From assembly GCA_009991425.1 (NCBI GenBank), contig JAACWH010000019.1, forward strand, positions 124,001 through 188,000: 64,000 bases of DNA, written 5' to 3'. Within the stretch, counting starts at the first letter, position 1, and the number at the start of each line of letters is the position of its first letter. Of the stretch, positions 56,373 to 64,000 are shown one piece after another. The notes below the pieces were generated by a model. It did not search any database. It was not told the origin of the DNA and saw only the letters and a program-made list of their open reading frames with translations. The position numbers were made by a program, and so were the translations under genes. The DNA is from Leptospira sp. Its GTDB lineage: Bacteria; Spirochaetota; Leptospiria; Leptospirales; Leptospiraceae.

Positions 56373-57095
56373 GTGACTAGCCCTGAGAAATTCAAAGCTG
56401 TTCCAAAACATATAGCTGTCATTATGGATGGCAATGGTCGTTGGGCTACATCTAAGGGACTCAAAAGAACAGAAGGGCACCGGGAAGGTGCAAATGCTAT
56501 AGACCGACTTATGGATGATGCCATAGAATTTGGTCTAAAAAATATTTCCCTCTATGCATTTTCTACGGAGAATTGGAAGAGACCTGTTCTCGAAGTTAAA
56601 GCGATATTTGATCTCTTGATTGAATTTATAGATGATAGATTGGATCAAATTCATGCAAAAGGAATTCGAATCCAACATTCTGGCTCTAGAAAAAAAATTC
56701 CAAGTTCCGCACTTAAAAGTATAGATTCTGCTGTTGCCAAAACAAAAAAGAATAAAGTATTAACGATCAATTTTTGCCTAAATTATGGATCCAAAGATGA
56801 GATCCTTCATGCTTTCAATGAAGCAATACAAGATAGAAAAAACAAAAGAAAAGATCTTTCAGCACCTATGAAAGAGCGAGAATTTGAAAAATATTTATAT
56901 ACATATCCATTGCCAGCTGTAGATTTACTCATCAGGACAGCAGGGGAAGAGAGGATCTCGAATTTTCTACTTTGGCAGATAGCCTACTCTGAAATATTTT
57001 TTTCTAAAACCCTCTGGCCTGATTTCAATCGGGATTCTTTGGTAGAAGCCCTGAAATCTTATGAACATAGAGTTAGAAAATTTGGTGGTTTATAA
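56373..57095 (+). CDS. uppS: undecaprenyl diphosphate synthase
   Basis: 240 residues, GTG start. Catalytic Asp in IAVIMDGNGRWATSKGL, AFSTENWKRP and the C-terminal substrate block LLIRTAGEERISNFLLWQ with the final Glu in YSEIFFSKTLWPDF. It extends farnesyl diphosphate to the C55 lipid carrier used for peptidoglycan. TAATG overlap with cdsA. Confidence 0.97.
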   Translation: MTSPEKFKAVPKHIAVIMDGNGRWATSKGLKRTEGHREGANAIDRLMDDAIEFGLKNISLYAFSTENWKRPVLEVKAIFDLLIEFIDDRLDQIHAKGIRIQHSGSRKKIPSSALKSIDSAVAKTKKNKVLTINFCLNYGSKDEILHAFNEAIQDRKNKRKDLSAPMKEREFEKYLYTYPLPAVDLLIRTAGEERISNFLLWQIAYSEIFFSKTLWPDFNRDSLVEALKSYEHRVRKFGGL

Positions 57096-58012
57096 TGGGT
57101 GAGACGTCAAAACGTTTACTTTCTGCATTGGTTATGGTTGTATTTTTCCTTGTAGCATTCCTTTATGCGGGATTCTATTATATAGATCTTTTTTTCTTTG
57201 GTGGATTTATTATATATTTTGGTCTTCGCGAGTTCTACGATTTTAGCCACCGTGAAGAATCACAGGCATTTCGAGGCATTGGTTATTTCTATTCTCTAAT
57301 TATTTACTTAGTCTATTATTTTCAATTTATGGGAGTTCAGCAAAATATTCGACCTCCATCTTGGGTTTTGGATATTTCTGGATTGTTCAATACAAGCGGA
57401 TTCTCCCCAGTAATAGCTTTATTAGTTCTACTTGTTATGACCTCATTTTTACTTCAAATCATTAAGCGCCCATTAGATGGAGCTTTGATGTCGGTAGCAT
57501 CAACAGTCCTCGCTACTTTATATATCGTAATTCCAATAGGACATTTTCTCCTGCTATTAGGTCTTCCTTATGGAGAATACTATGTGTTTTTGGTTTGTGT
57601 GATTACAATCATTAGTGATGCGGGAGCTTATTTTGGTGGAAGATGGTTTGGTAAAAATCCAGCAGGTCTAAAGGTATCTCCCAAGAAAACATGGGAAGGC
57701 TATGTTACGGGAAATATTTCTGCCGTGCTATGTGTACAATTACTAAATTATCTTTGGATCACATTCGCTAGTGATACAGAACTTCCCTTGGGCTTGCTTG
57801 AGTCAATCTTACTTAGTATAGTAATTTCTTTCATCTCTGTAATCGGTGATCTTGCGGAGTCTGGACTAAAGAGAGATGCAAAGATTAAAGACTCTGCATC
57901 TATCATCCCAGGTCATGGAGGAATGTTGGATTTAGCAGATGCTTTACTTTTTACCATTCCTTCCATCTACTATTATTTTAAATTCAAAGAAGTCCTAGGC
58001 TTCCCTGTCTAA
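57095..58012 (+). CDS. cdsA: phosphatidate cytidylyltransferase
   Basis: 305 residues, eight or so membrane helices. C-terminal CdsA block ESGLKRDAKIKDSASIIPGH followed by GGMLDLAD. The usual signature ends HGG-x-x-DR-x-D; here the Arg is Leu and the next residue Ala. Also present: DAGAYFGGRWFGK and SPKKTWEGYVTG. It makes CDP-diacylglycerol for phospholipids. Starts by one-base overlap with uppS. Confidence 0.95.
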   Translation: MGETSKRLLSALVMVVFFLVAFLYAGFYYIDLFFFGGFIIYFGLREFYDFSHREESQAFRGIGYFYSLIIYLVYYFQFMGVQQNIRPPSWVLDISGLFNTSGFSPVIALLVLLVMTSFLLQIIKRPLDGALMSVASTVLATLYIVIPIGHFLLLLGLPYGEYYVFLVCVITIISDAGAYFGGRWFGKNPAGLKVSPKKTWEGYVTGNISAVLCVQLLNYLWITFASDTELPLGLLESILLSIVISFISVIGDLAESGLKRDAKIKDSASIIPGHGGMLDLADALLFTIPSIYYYFKFKEVLGFPV

Positions 58013-58023
58013 ACTATAGACAG

Positions 58024-59187
58024 ATGAAAAAAGTTGCAGTTCTAGGAATATCTGGTTCGGTTGGGGAATCTACAGTAAAAGTTTTACGAAGGTTTCCAAG
58101 AGATTTCCAACTTACAGCTTTTTCGGTTCATAAGAATTGGAAGAAAGCAGAAGAGTATATACTCGAATTCAATCCTGATTTAGTATGTATCTCCTCTCCT
58201 GATCTCGAATCACGAAGTCTTGGTTCAAAATATAAAAATACAAAAATTGTATATGGTGAAGAAGGTTTAAATGAGATTGCTACTAGTTCAAATGTCGATA
58301 TCCTAGTAACTGCTGTAGTTGGTGCGACAGGTGTAATTCCAACTATAGAAGCAATTAAATCTAATAAAGATATAGCAATCGCGAATAAAGAAACCTTAGT
58401 TACTTTCGGGCCAGTTATAAATCACCTTCTCAGGACTTCAAAGTCAAAATTACTTCCAGTAGATTCCGAACACAATGCACTCTTTCAATTATTAGAATCT
58501 AAGAAATCATCTGAAATTTCTACAATTACTTTAACGGCCTCGGGTGGATCTTTTCGTGATTTGCCAATTGATCAACTTCCGCATGTAACTATCGCCCAAG
58601 CACTCAAGCATCCAACTTGGACTATGGGGCCAAAGATTACTGTAGACTCTGCTGGTTTAGTAAACAAAGGTCTGGAAGTAATTGAAGCTCATTTTCTATT
58701 TGGGTTTTCTTACGATCAAATTGAAGTAGTGATCCATCCTGAATCAATTATACACGGTTTGATAGAGACTACAGATGGAGCAGTCTTAGCATATGCATCC
58801 CACCCTGATATGATTTTCCCAGTAGCACATTCGCTTTTTTATCCACAAGTTGTTCCAGAATTGTTAATCGAAAGAAAGCCCTCTTCCTGGAAGAATCTAA
58901 GTTTTCGAGAGCCAGATCATTCTCGTTATCCTGCCTTAAATCTTGCCTATGAGGCTGGAAGAACAGGTTATACGGCGCCAGCAATTTTCAATGCAGCTAA
59001 TGAAGTAGCGGTTGAACTTTTTCTAAAAGTACAGATATCCTTTTTACAAATACCAGACATCATTTCGGATGCAATTCATTCTATACCCATATCAAAATCA
59101 CTTGATTTAGAAAATTTTATGTCAGCAGACCAAGCTGCAAGAAGATTCGTCTTGGAGAAATACAACAAGGGAGTTGCTATATGTTAA
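58024..59187 (+). CDS. dxr: 1-deoxy-D-xylulose 5-phosphate reductoisomerase
   Basis: 387 residues. N-terminal LGISGSVGESTVKVLRRF (NADPH loop), SALVNKGLEV-type block as SAGLVNKGLEVIEAH, and metal/substrate residues in LPVDSEHNALFQ and ANKETLVTFGP. Second step of the MEP isoprenoid route, feeding uppS upstream. Overlaps rseP by 7 bases. Confidence 0.97.
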   Translation: MKKVAVLGISGSVGESTVKVLRRFPRDFQLTAFSVHKNWKKAEEYILEFNPDLVCISSPDLESRSLGSKYKNTKIVYGEEGLNEIATSSNVDILVTAVVGATGVIPTIEAIKSNKDIAIANKETLVTFGPVINHLLRTSKSKLLPVDSEHNALFQLLESKKSSEISTITLTASGGSFRDLPIDQLPHVTIAQALKHPTWTMGPKITVDSAGLVNKGLEVIEAHFLFGFSYDQIEVVIHPESIIHGLIETTDGAVLAYASHPDMIFPVAHSLFYPQVVPELLIERKPSSWKNLSFREPDHSRYPALNLAYEAGRTGYTAPAIFNAANEVAVELFLKVQISFLQIPDIISDAIHSIPISKSLDLENFMSADQAARRFVLEKYNKGVAIC

Positions 59188-60896
59188 TACTTATTATTGG
59201 TGCTGTTATGATGCTTGCTGTTTCTATTTTTATCCATGAACTAGGACATTTGCTCTGCGGAATGTTAGTTGGGGTAAAAGCAAGAATTTTTTCTATGGGA
59301 TATGGAAGAGGTATCTGGAAGAAAAAAATCGGAGAGACGACCTACCAAATTACAGCCATACCCTTAGGTGGTTATGTAATGTTCAAGGGCGATGAGTATG
59401 GAAAAAAGTTGAAAGGTGAACCAGGTGAGCTGCTTTCAACTCCTCCATTGAAAAGAATGATCCCTGTCCTTGGTGGGCCATTTGCAAATCTTGTATTGGG
59501 TTTTTTGTTGCTTTTCATTCTTGAGCTAACGGGAGATAATGCACCAAGCAATAAAATATTTATAGATCCATCCATTGAAAGTGTATCTCAGGCTTTCAAA
59601 GCGGGGCTGCGATCCGGTGATAGAATTACCTCTATCAACGGAAATTCTACAGAGAATTTTGAAGAACTTTTTACAGAAATCGCTTTATCAAAGGGCGATC
59701 CTATCATAGTACAATACAATCGAGATAGTAAAACAAATTCTGTTTCAATTGTGCCGAGCATGTATTCCAGCGGGGGAAGACCTGTAATTGGAGTGGAACC
59801 AGCTGGAGAGAGAAGAGTTGTAGCAACTTTTACATATGGTGAACAGATTTCAGAGTGGTTGAACCAAAAGTTAAATGGTTCCGGGGAAGCTGACCAATTT
59901 TTTGAAAAACAGCTCAAAGACCAGGTTGCAGAAGGAAAGATTCCTGAAGAAGTAGTTCTAAAAATTGAAGAACAAAACCAATCTAAAGAACTAAAATCTC
60001 GAGCTGTTCAGTATCTTAATGATGGCGACGTGATACTTGCGATTAACGGTGTTCAGGTTACAACAGTTCCTGAATTACAAAAAGAACTCGGTAAGTTCCA
60101 AAACCAATCTGTGAAGATTCTTGTAGATCGCAAAACTTACCCACTCATAACTCCTTGGGTAACTGAGAAGCATGAGATATCTGTTCCTGTAATAGCTGCT
60201 GATGTGATTGAATTTAAAAATTTGCGCAATGATGAATTTCCCTTATTGAACCAAGAAATTATTTCACTGCCAGCTTATGATCCTGAACTATCCAAGCGCT
60301 TGATGAATATTCGAATCAATGGCAACTTCTATAAAGATGTTCCTAGCTTAGTCACTGCTGCAAAAAGTTTTGGGACTAATAAGGTTACGGTATCATTTTC
60401 CGGGAGAGAATACCAGTCTGAAATCAATGTCCGACCGATTGGACTTCTCGGCTTCAAACCTTCCATTAAGTTTGTAGCAGAATACCATAACAAGGATCAG
60501 TCAGTATCCGAAGCTTTAGTAGGTGCAAGTGGCAAAGTCTACCAGAATGTTGCTACTACTTTAAAAGGTATTGGTATGCTATTCAGTGGTTTATTATCAC
60601 CTAAGGATAATTTATCTGGCCCAATCGGTATCGTTCAAGTTGCTGGTTTAAGTTTAGAATATGGATGGCAGACTTATTTGGATTTTGTTGCCAAAATTTC
60701 AATCGCACTTATGATCATGAACTTGCTACCTATTCCTGTGGCAGACGGTGGACATATTGTTATGTATGCTTACGAAGCAATAGCTGGAAGACCCTTGCCT
60801 AAGAAAGTTATGGAAGCAATTTTTAGAATTGGATTCTTCTTTTTAATAGGATTAGGTATTTATGTTTCCTTCCACGACGTACTTCGTTTTTTCTGA
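59181..60896 (+). CDS. rseP: site-2 protease RseP (M50), enlarged
   Basis: 571 residues, longer than E. coli RseP (450). HELGH at 19-23 in the first helix, GGYVMFKGDEYG in the beta loop, a PDZ domain (about 125-205), then a helical insertion (about 210-270), a second PDZ (about 270-320) and a third PDZ-like region (about 380-430). The usual LDG metal motif in the C-terminal helix reads ADG (PIPVADGGHIVMYAYEAI). Cleaves membrane-bound anti-sigma factors and signal peptides in the envelope stress response. Confidence 0.93.
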   Translation: MLILIIGAVMMLAVSIFIHELGHLLCGMLVGVKARIFSMGYGRGIWKKKIGETTYQITAIPLGGYVMFKGDEYGKKLKGEPGELLSTPPLKRMIPVLGGPFANLVLGFLLLFILELTGDNAPSNKIFIDPSIESVSQAFKAGLRSGDRITSINGNSTENFEELFTEIALSKGDPIIVQYNRDSKTNSVSIVPSMYSSGGRPVIGVEPAGERRVVATFTYGEQISEWLNQKLNGSGEADQFFEKQLKDQVAEGKIPEEVVLKIEEQNQSKELKSRAVQYLNDGDVILAINGVQVTTVPELQKELGKFQNQSVKILVDRKTYPLITPWVTEKHEISVPVIAADVIEFKNLRNDEFPLLNQEIISLPAYDPELSKRLMNIRINGNFYKDVPSLVTAAKSFGTNKVTVSFSGREYQSEINVRPIGLLGFKPSIKFVAEYHNKDQSVSEALVGASGKVYQNVATTLKGIGMLFSGLLSPKDNLSGPIGIVQVAGLSLEYGWQTYLDFVAKISIALMIMNLLPIPVADGGHIVMYAYEAIAGRPLPKKVMEAIFRIGFFFLIGLGIYVSFHDVLRFF

Positions 60897-60903
60897 TAAA
60901 TAG

Positions 60904-62661
60904 ATGAAAGCAAGTCAATATCTACTACCAACAACCAAAGATGATCCACAGGATGCAGTGGTTGCATCTCATAAATTAATGATCCGTTCTGGGCTTGTAA
61001 GAAAATCCCATTCAGGATTGTATTCTTACCTTCCGATGGGACTTCGCATTTTAAAAAAAATTGAATCCATCATACGCCAAGAAATGAATCATGCAGGAGC
61101 ACTAGAATTTGAACTGCCTATCTTGACACCTTCCGAATTCTGGCAGACTTCTGGGCGTTGGGATAAGATGGGCAAAGAAATGTTCCGACTGAAAGATAGA
61201 CATGATAATGAATCTTGTCTCGGTCCAACACATGAGGAAAGCTTTTGTCATTTGATGAAGCCAATGCTTAAGTCTTATAAAGATTTACCTATTAATGTTT
61301 ATCAGATGCACACAAAATTTCGAGATGAAATTCGCCCTAGATACGGTGTGATCCGTTCTAGAGAATTTACTATGAAGGATGCGTATTCCTTCCATTTAAA
61401 TGATGAATCCTTAGACGAAACCTATCAATTGATGCGAAGAACCTATCGTTCCATTTTTGGAAGAATGGGTTTAGCAACTATTCCAGTGCAAGCGGATTCG
61501 GGAAATATGGGTGGTTCAGATTCGGAAGAATTTATGGTAGTAAGTCCTATAGGTGAAGAAACTTTGATGATCTGTCCAAGTTGTGGCTATAATGGAAATA
61601 TTGAAAAGACTGCACTGGTTCTAAAACCAGATTCATTAGCCGCCAAACCTTCCTCAGACGGTACTCGCGTTGAGACACCCAATGCAAAATCAATCCAAGA
61701 TGTCGCAAGCCTACTCTCTGTTGATCCAAGTCACACAATAAAAGCTGTAGCTATGATGGGTGATGGACAGGGTGTACTCGTTTTTCTTCCAGGTGATAGA
61801 GAATTGAATGAGGCAAAACTTAAAAATGCTTCCGGCTTCAATGAACTTCATGCGATGGGTCAAAAGGACTTAGAGAAGTATAATCTAATTGCAGGATATA
61901 TCGGCCCGCATACATCTTTTCATCCTGGATTAAAAGTATACTTAGATTCGTCCATTTCTGCTAACCAAGAATATGTGGTGGGAGCAAATGAATTTGAATA
62001 CCATAAGAAAGGCTTTATATTTGGTGAGATCATACATGCTAAAGATTCTCAGTATGAAAGTTTCGATCTTGTTTTAGCAAGAAAGGGCGATGCCTGCCCG
62101 AATTGTGGAACTGGACTTTCTGAAGAGAAAGGAATAGAAGTCGGGCATATATTTAAATTGGGTCAGAAATATACCAAGGCTTTTGAAATGAAGGTCTTAG
62201 ATAAAAACGGAAAGACTCAAGATCCTACTATGGGCTGCTATGGAATTGGTGTAAATCGTTGCATGGCAACAATTATTGAGCAGTGCAATGATGATAAGGG
62301 AATTTTCTGGCCAATTTCTGTTGCTCCTTTTGAAGTCTGTATTGTGAATATCACTAAGAAGGAAGAGGATACGGCAAAAGTAGAGGGAATCTACCAATCT
62401 CTTAAGCAGGCAGGAATTGATGTGTTCTGGGATGACCGGGATTTAGGCCCAGGATTTAAATTCAAAGACTCTGAACTGATTGGATTTCCAATTAGATTGA
62501 CACTTGGAAAAGATTTTGTGGAAAAAAATGAGATCAACATTCTTATACGGAAATCTGGGCAAGAGATAAAGCATACTTTTACAAATTTTGAAAATCTCAA
62601 AAAGCAAATTGCGGATATTACACAAGAATTATATTCTGATTTAGGAGCATCCAATGTCTAG
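60904..62661 (+). CDS. proS: prolyl-tRNA synthetase, prokaryotic type with INS editing domain
   Basis: 585 residues. Class II motif 1 region ILRKIESIIRQEMNHAGA-like as ILKKIESIIRQEMNHAGALE, motif 2 KFRDEIRPRYGVIRSREFTM followed by KDAYSFH, motif 3 TMGCYGIGVNRCMA. A YbaK-like INS editing domain spans about 240-390 (DVASLLSVDPSHTIKAVAM). Charges tRNA-Pro. Its end overlaps trpB by 8 bases. Confidence 0.97.
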   Translation: MKASQYLLPTTKDDPQDAVVASHKLMIRSGLVRKSHSGLYSYLPMGLRILKKIESIIRQEMNHAGALEFELPILTPSEFWQTSGRWDKMGKEMFRLKDRHDNESCLGPTHEESFCHLMKPMLKSYKDLPINVYQMHTKFRDEIRPRYGVIRSREFTMKDAYSFHLNDESLDETYQLMRRTYRSIFGRMGLATIPVQADSGNMGGSDSEEFMVVSPIGEETLMICPSCGYNGNIEKTALVLKPDSLAAKPSSDGTRVETPNAKSIQDVASLLSVDPSHTIKAVAMMGDGQGVLVFLPGDRELNEAKLKNASGFNELHAMGQKDLEKYNLIAGYIGPHTSFHPGLKVYLDSSISANQEYVVGANEFEYHKKGFIFGEIIHAKDSQYESFDLVLARKGDACPNCGTGLSEEKGIEVGHIFKLGQKYTKAFEMKVLDKNGKTQDPTMGCYGIGVNRCMATIIEQCNDDKGIFWPISVAPFEVCIVNITKKEEDTAKVEGIYQSLKQAGIDVFWDDRDLGPGFKFKDSELIGFPIRLTLGKDFVEKNEINILIRKSGQEIKHTFTNFENLKKQIADITQELYSDLGASNV

Positions 62662-63853
62662 AATCCTAATGAAAAAATACGAAGAAGGCTTCTTTGGCGA
62701 ATTTGGGGGTAGCTATGCACCCGAAGTTTTAACCGAGGCTTTAGTGGAACTCGATAGAGTTTATAAAAAACTCAAAAACAACAGCAAGTTCAAGAAAGAA
62801 GTTGATTACTACTTCAAGAATTATGTGAATCGTCCTTCTCTACTTATGTTTGCAGAGAACCTAACAAGACATTGGAAGGGTGCTAGGATTTGGTTGAAAC
62901 GAGAAGATTTGAACCATACCGGTGCGCATAAGATCAATAATACTATCGGCCAGGCATTACTCGCAAGATACATGGGCAAGAAACGAATCATTGCAGAAAC
63001 GGGGGCTGGTCAACATGGCTTAGCAACTGCTACAGTCGGAGCAATGTTTGGTTTTGAAACAGTTGTGTATATGGGTGATGTAGATTTGAAGCGGCAAGAA
63101 TTGAATGCAGTAAAGATGAAAATGATGGGAGCTACCGTAAGAGGTGTATCTTCGGGCGAAGCAACCCTGAAAGAAGCAACATCTGAAGCCATGAGAGATT
63201 GGGCTTTGAATGTTAAGAATACTCATTATATAGTTGGTTCTGCGATTGGACCTCATCCTTTCCCAACTATAGTGCGAGATTTCCAATCGATCATTGGAAT
63301 AGAATCCCGTAAGCAATTCAAGAAAATCAATGGTAAACTACCAGATGGTGTTGTTGCCTGTGTGGGTGGTGGTTCCAATTCAATAGGTATGTTCCATGGT
63401 TTTATAAAAGATAAGAAAGTAAAATTATACGGTGTGGAAGCAGGTGGCATAGATAACAAGCCAGGCAACCACTCAGCAACTATAACTATGGGGCAGACTG
63501 GTTTTCTTCATGGAACCAAGACTCTTATTATTCAAGATGAAAACGGACAAATTGTACCAGCCCATTCTGTATCGGCTGGTTTAGATTATCCAGGAGTGGG
63601 TCCAGAACATGCTCACCTAGCAAGATCAGGACGAGTCCAATATCATTCTGTGAATGATGAAGAAGCCTTGGATAGTTTTCTTGAGGTTTGTAAAATTGAA
63701 GGGATCATTCCAGCCTTAGAAACTGCTCATGCTTTTCATTTTGCAAAGAAGCTCGCAAAAGATCTTGGTAAGAAGAAAGATATATTGATCTGCCTTTCTG
63801 GAAGGGGCGACAAAGATGCAGCCGAAGTCTATCGTCTCTTAGGAAAGATTTAA
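62654..63853 (+). CDS. trpB: tryptophan synthase beta subunit
   Basis: 399 residues. PLP-binding Lys in REDLNHTGAHKINNTIGQAL, FGEFGGSYAPEVL near the N-terminus, the Gly-rich phosphate loop CVGGGSNSIGMFHGF, and GLDYPGVGPEHAHL. Joins indole and serine. Overlaps proS by 8 bases and trpA starts 15 bases after its stop. Confidence 0.98.
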   Translation: MSRILMKKYEEGFFGEFGGSYAPEVLTEALVELDRVYKKLKNNSKFKKEVDYYFKNYVNRPSLLMFAENLTRHWKGARIWLKREDLNHTGAHKINNTIGQALLARYMGKKRIIAETGAGQHGLATATVGAMFGFETVVYMGDVDLKRQELNAVKMKMMGATVRGVSSGEATLKEATSEAMRDWALNVKNTHYIVGSAIGPHPFPTIVRDFQSIIGIESRKQFKKINGKLPDGVVACVGGGSNSIGMFHGFIKDKKVKLYGVEAGGIDNKPGNHSATITMGQTGFLHGTKTLIIQDENGQIVPAHSVSAGLDYPGVGPEHAHLARSGRVQYHSVNDEEALDSFLEVCKIEGIIPALETAHAFHFAKKLAKDLGKKKDILICLSGRGDKDAAEVYRLLGKI

Positions 63854-63868
63854 AATCGTAAGGACATT

Positions 63869-64000
63869 ATGAACTCAAGTAGCCATTCAGAAATTACCCA
63901 AAAATTCCAAAATAGTAAGGGATCACTTTTCATACCGTATTTTTCATTGGGCGATCCCAATTATGAAGAATCTATAAATTGGGCAGACGCTATCATAAAA
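63869..64000 (+). CDS. trpA: tryptophan synthase alpha subunit, N-terminal part
   Basis: Open from the ATG at 63869 to the window edge (44 residues seen). SLFIPYFSLGDPNYEESINW matches the TrpA N-terminus (xxPYxxxGDPxxE). AAGGA lies 4-8 bases before the ATG. It is cut by the window end. Confidence 0.93.
   Translation, partial: MNSSSHSEITQKFQNSKGSLFIPYFSLGDPNYEESINWADAIIK

Noticed and set aside
1..64000. Mobile elements, CRISPR arrays, toxin-antitoxin pairs, tRNA or rRNA genes
   Set aside because: No transposase, integrase, direct-repeat array, cloverleaf or ribosomal RNA sequence could be recognised on either strand.

Overview
The window is AT-rich chromosomal DNA (by eye about 35-37% GC), densely packed, with no rRNA, tRNA, insertion sequence, phage gene or CRISPR array that I can see. 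It points to a spirochaete of the genus Leptospira or a close relative. The reasons are a DUF1554-type lipoprotein, many short-spaced lipoproteins with a loose spirochaetal lipobox, bactofilin and PEGA/TPR envelope proteins, a compact EF-Ts, and the order rpsB-tsf-pyrH-frr-uppS-cdsA-dxr-rseP-proS-trpB-trpA. Species cannot be decided from the sequence alone. No stretch longer than 300 bases lacks a gene; the longest gap is the 250-base divergent region at 20962-21211.

Layout. 1-5048: the tail of an alpha/beta hydrolase, an AraC regulator, a DUF962/Mpo1-like membrane protein, a small secreted protein, an M3 oligopeptidase and a DCC thiol-oxidoreductase. 5055-12055 (minus): the cell-shape operon mreB-mreC-mreD-mrdA(PBP2)-rodA plus one unknown gene; the last four junctions overlap or nearly touch. 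12224-16281 (plus): a Ppx/GppA phosphatase coupled to a 7TM receptor with a SpoIIE-type phosphatase domain. 16278-20961: leucyl aminopeptidase, a Bcp peroxiredoxin with a dyad in its promoter, and lipoproteins. 21212-27398 (plus): three successive predicted lipoproteins (FecR, PEGA, giant TPR).

27374-40711: mixed-strand housekeeping and signalling genes (trmB, an MBL-fold hydrolase, a lipocalin-like exported protein, queG, a FapA/DUF342 protein, a CheX-like protein with a degenerate GGDEF protein, a methyltransferase, lpdA, an NTF2-like protein, a large polytopic membrane protein). From 40837 to the right edge every gene is on the plus strand. First comes a GT2 glycosyltransferase. Then follows an unusual, largely translationally coupled group: a Cys-rich small protein, RnfC-like, RnfD-like, PTS EIIA, two Opp-type permeases and a PEGA protein. 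Next are dapA-dapB, cdaA-cdaR-acpS, a TPR mini-protein, bactofilin and DUF4321. The translation, isoprenoid, phospholipid and envelope core (rpsB to rseP) follows, then proS, trpB and the start of trpA.

How the parts fit. Much of the window serves the envelope: peptidoglycan elongation (Mre/PBP2/RodA, DapA/DapB, UppS), phospholipid and isoprenoid supply (CdsA, Dxr, AcpS), envelope proteolysis (RseP), c-di-AMP synthesis (CdaA/CdaR) and cytoskeletal scaffolds (MreB, bactofilin). The least explained parts are the RnfC/RnfD-EIIA-permease-PEGA group (42446-48619), the FecR-PEGA-TPR lipoprotein trio, the FapA/CheX/degenerate-GGDEF neighbourhood and several perfect dyads in promoter regions. All functional calls come from motifs and family resemblance read by eye; no database search was possible.
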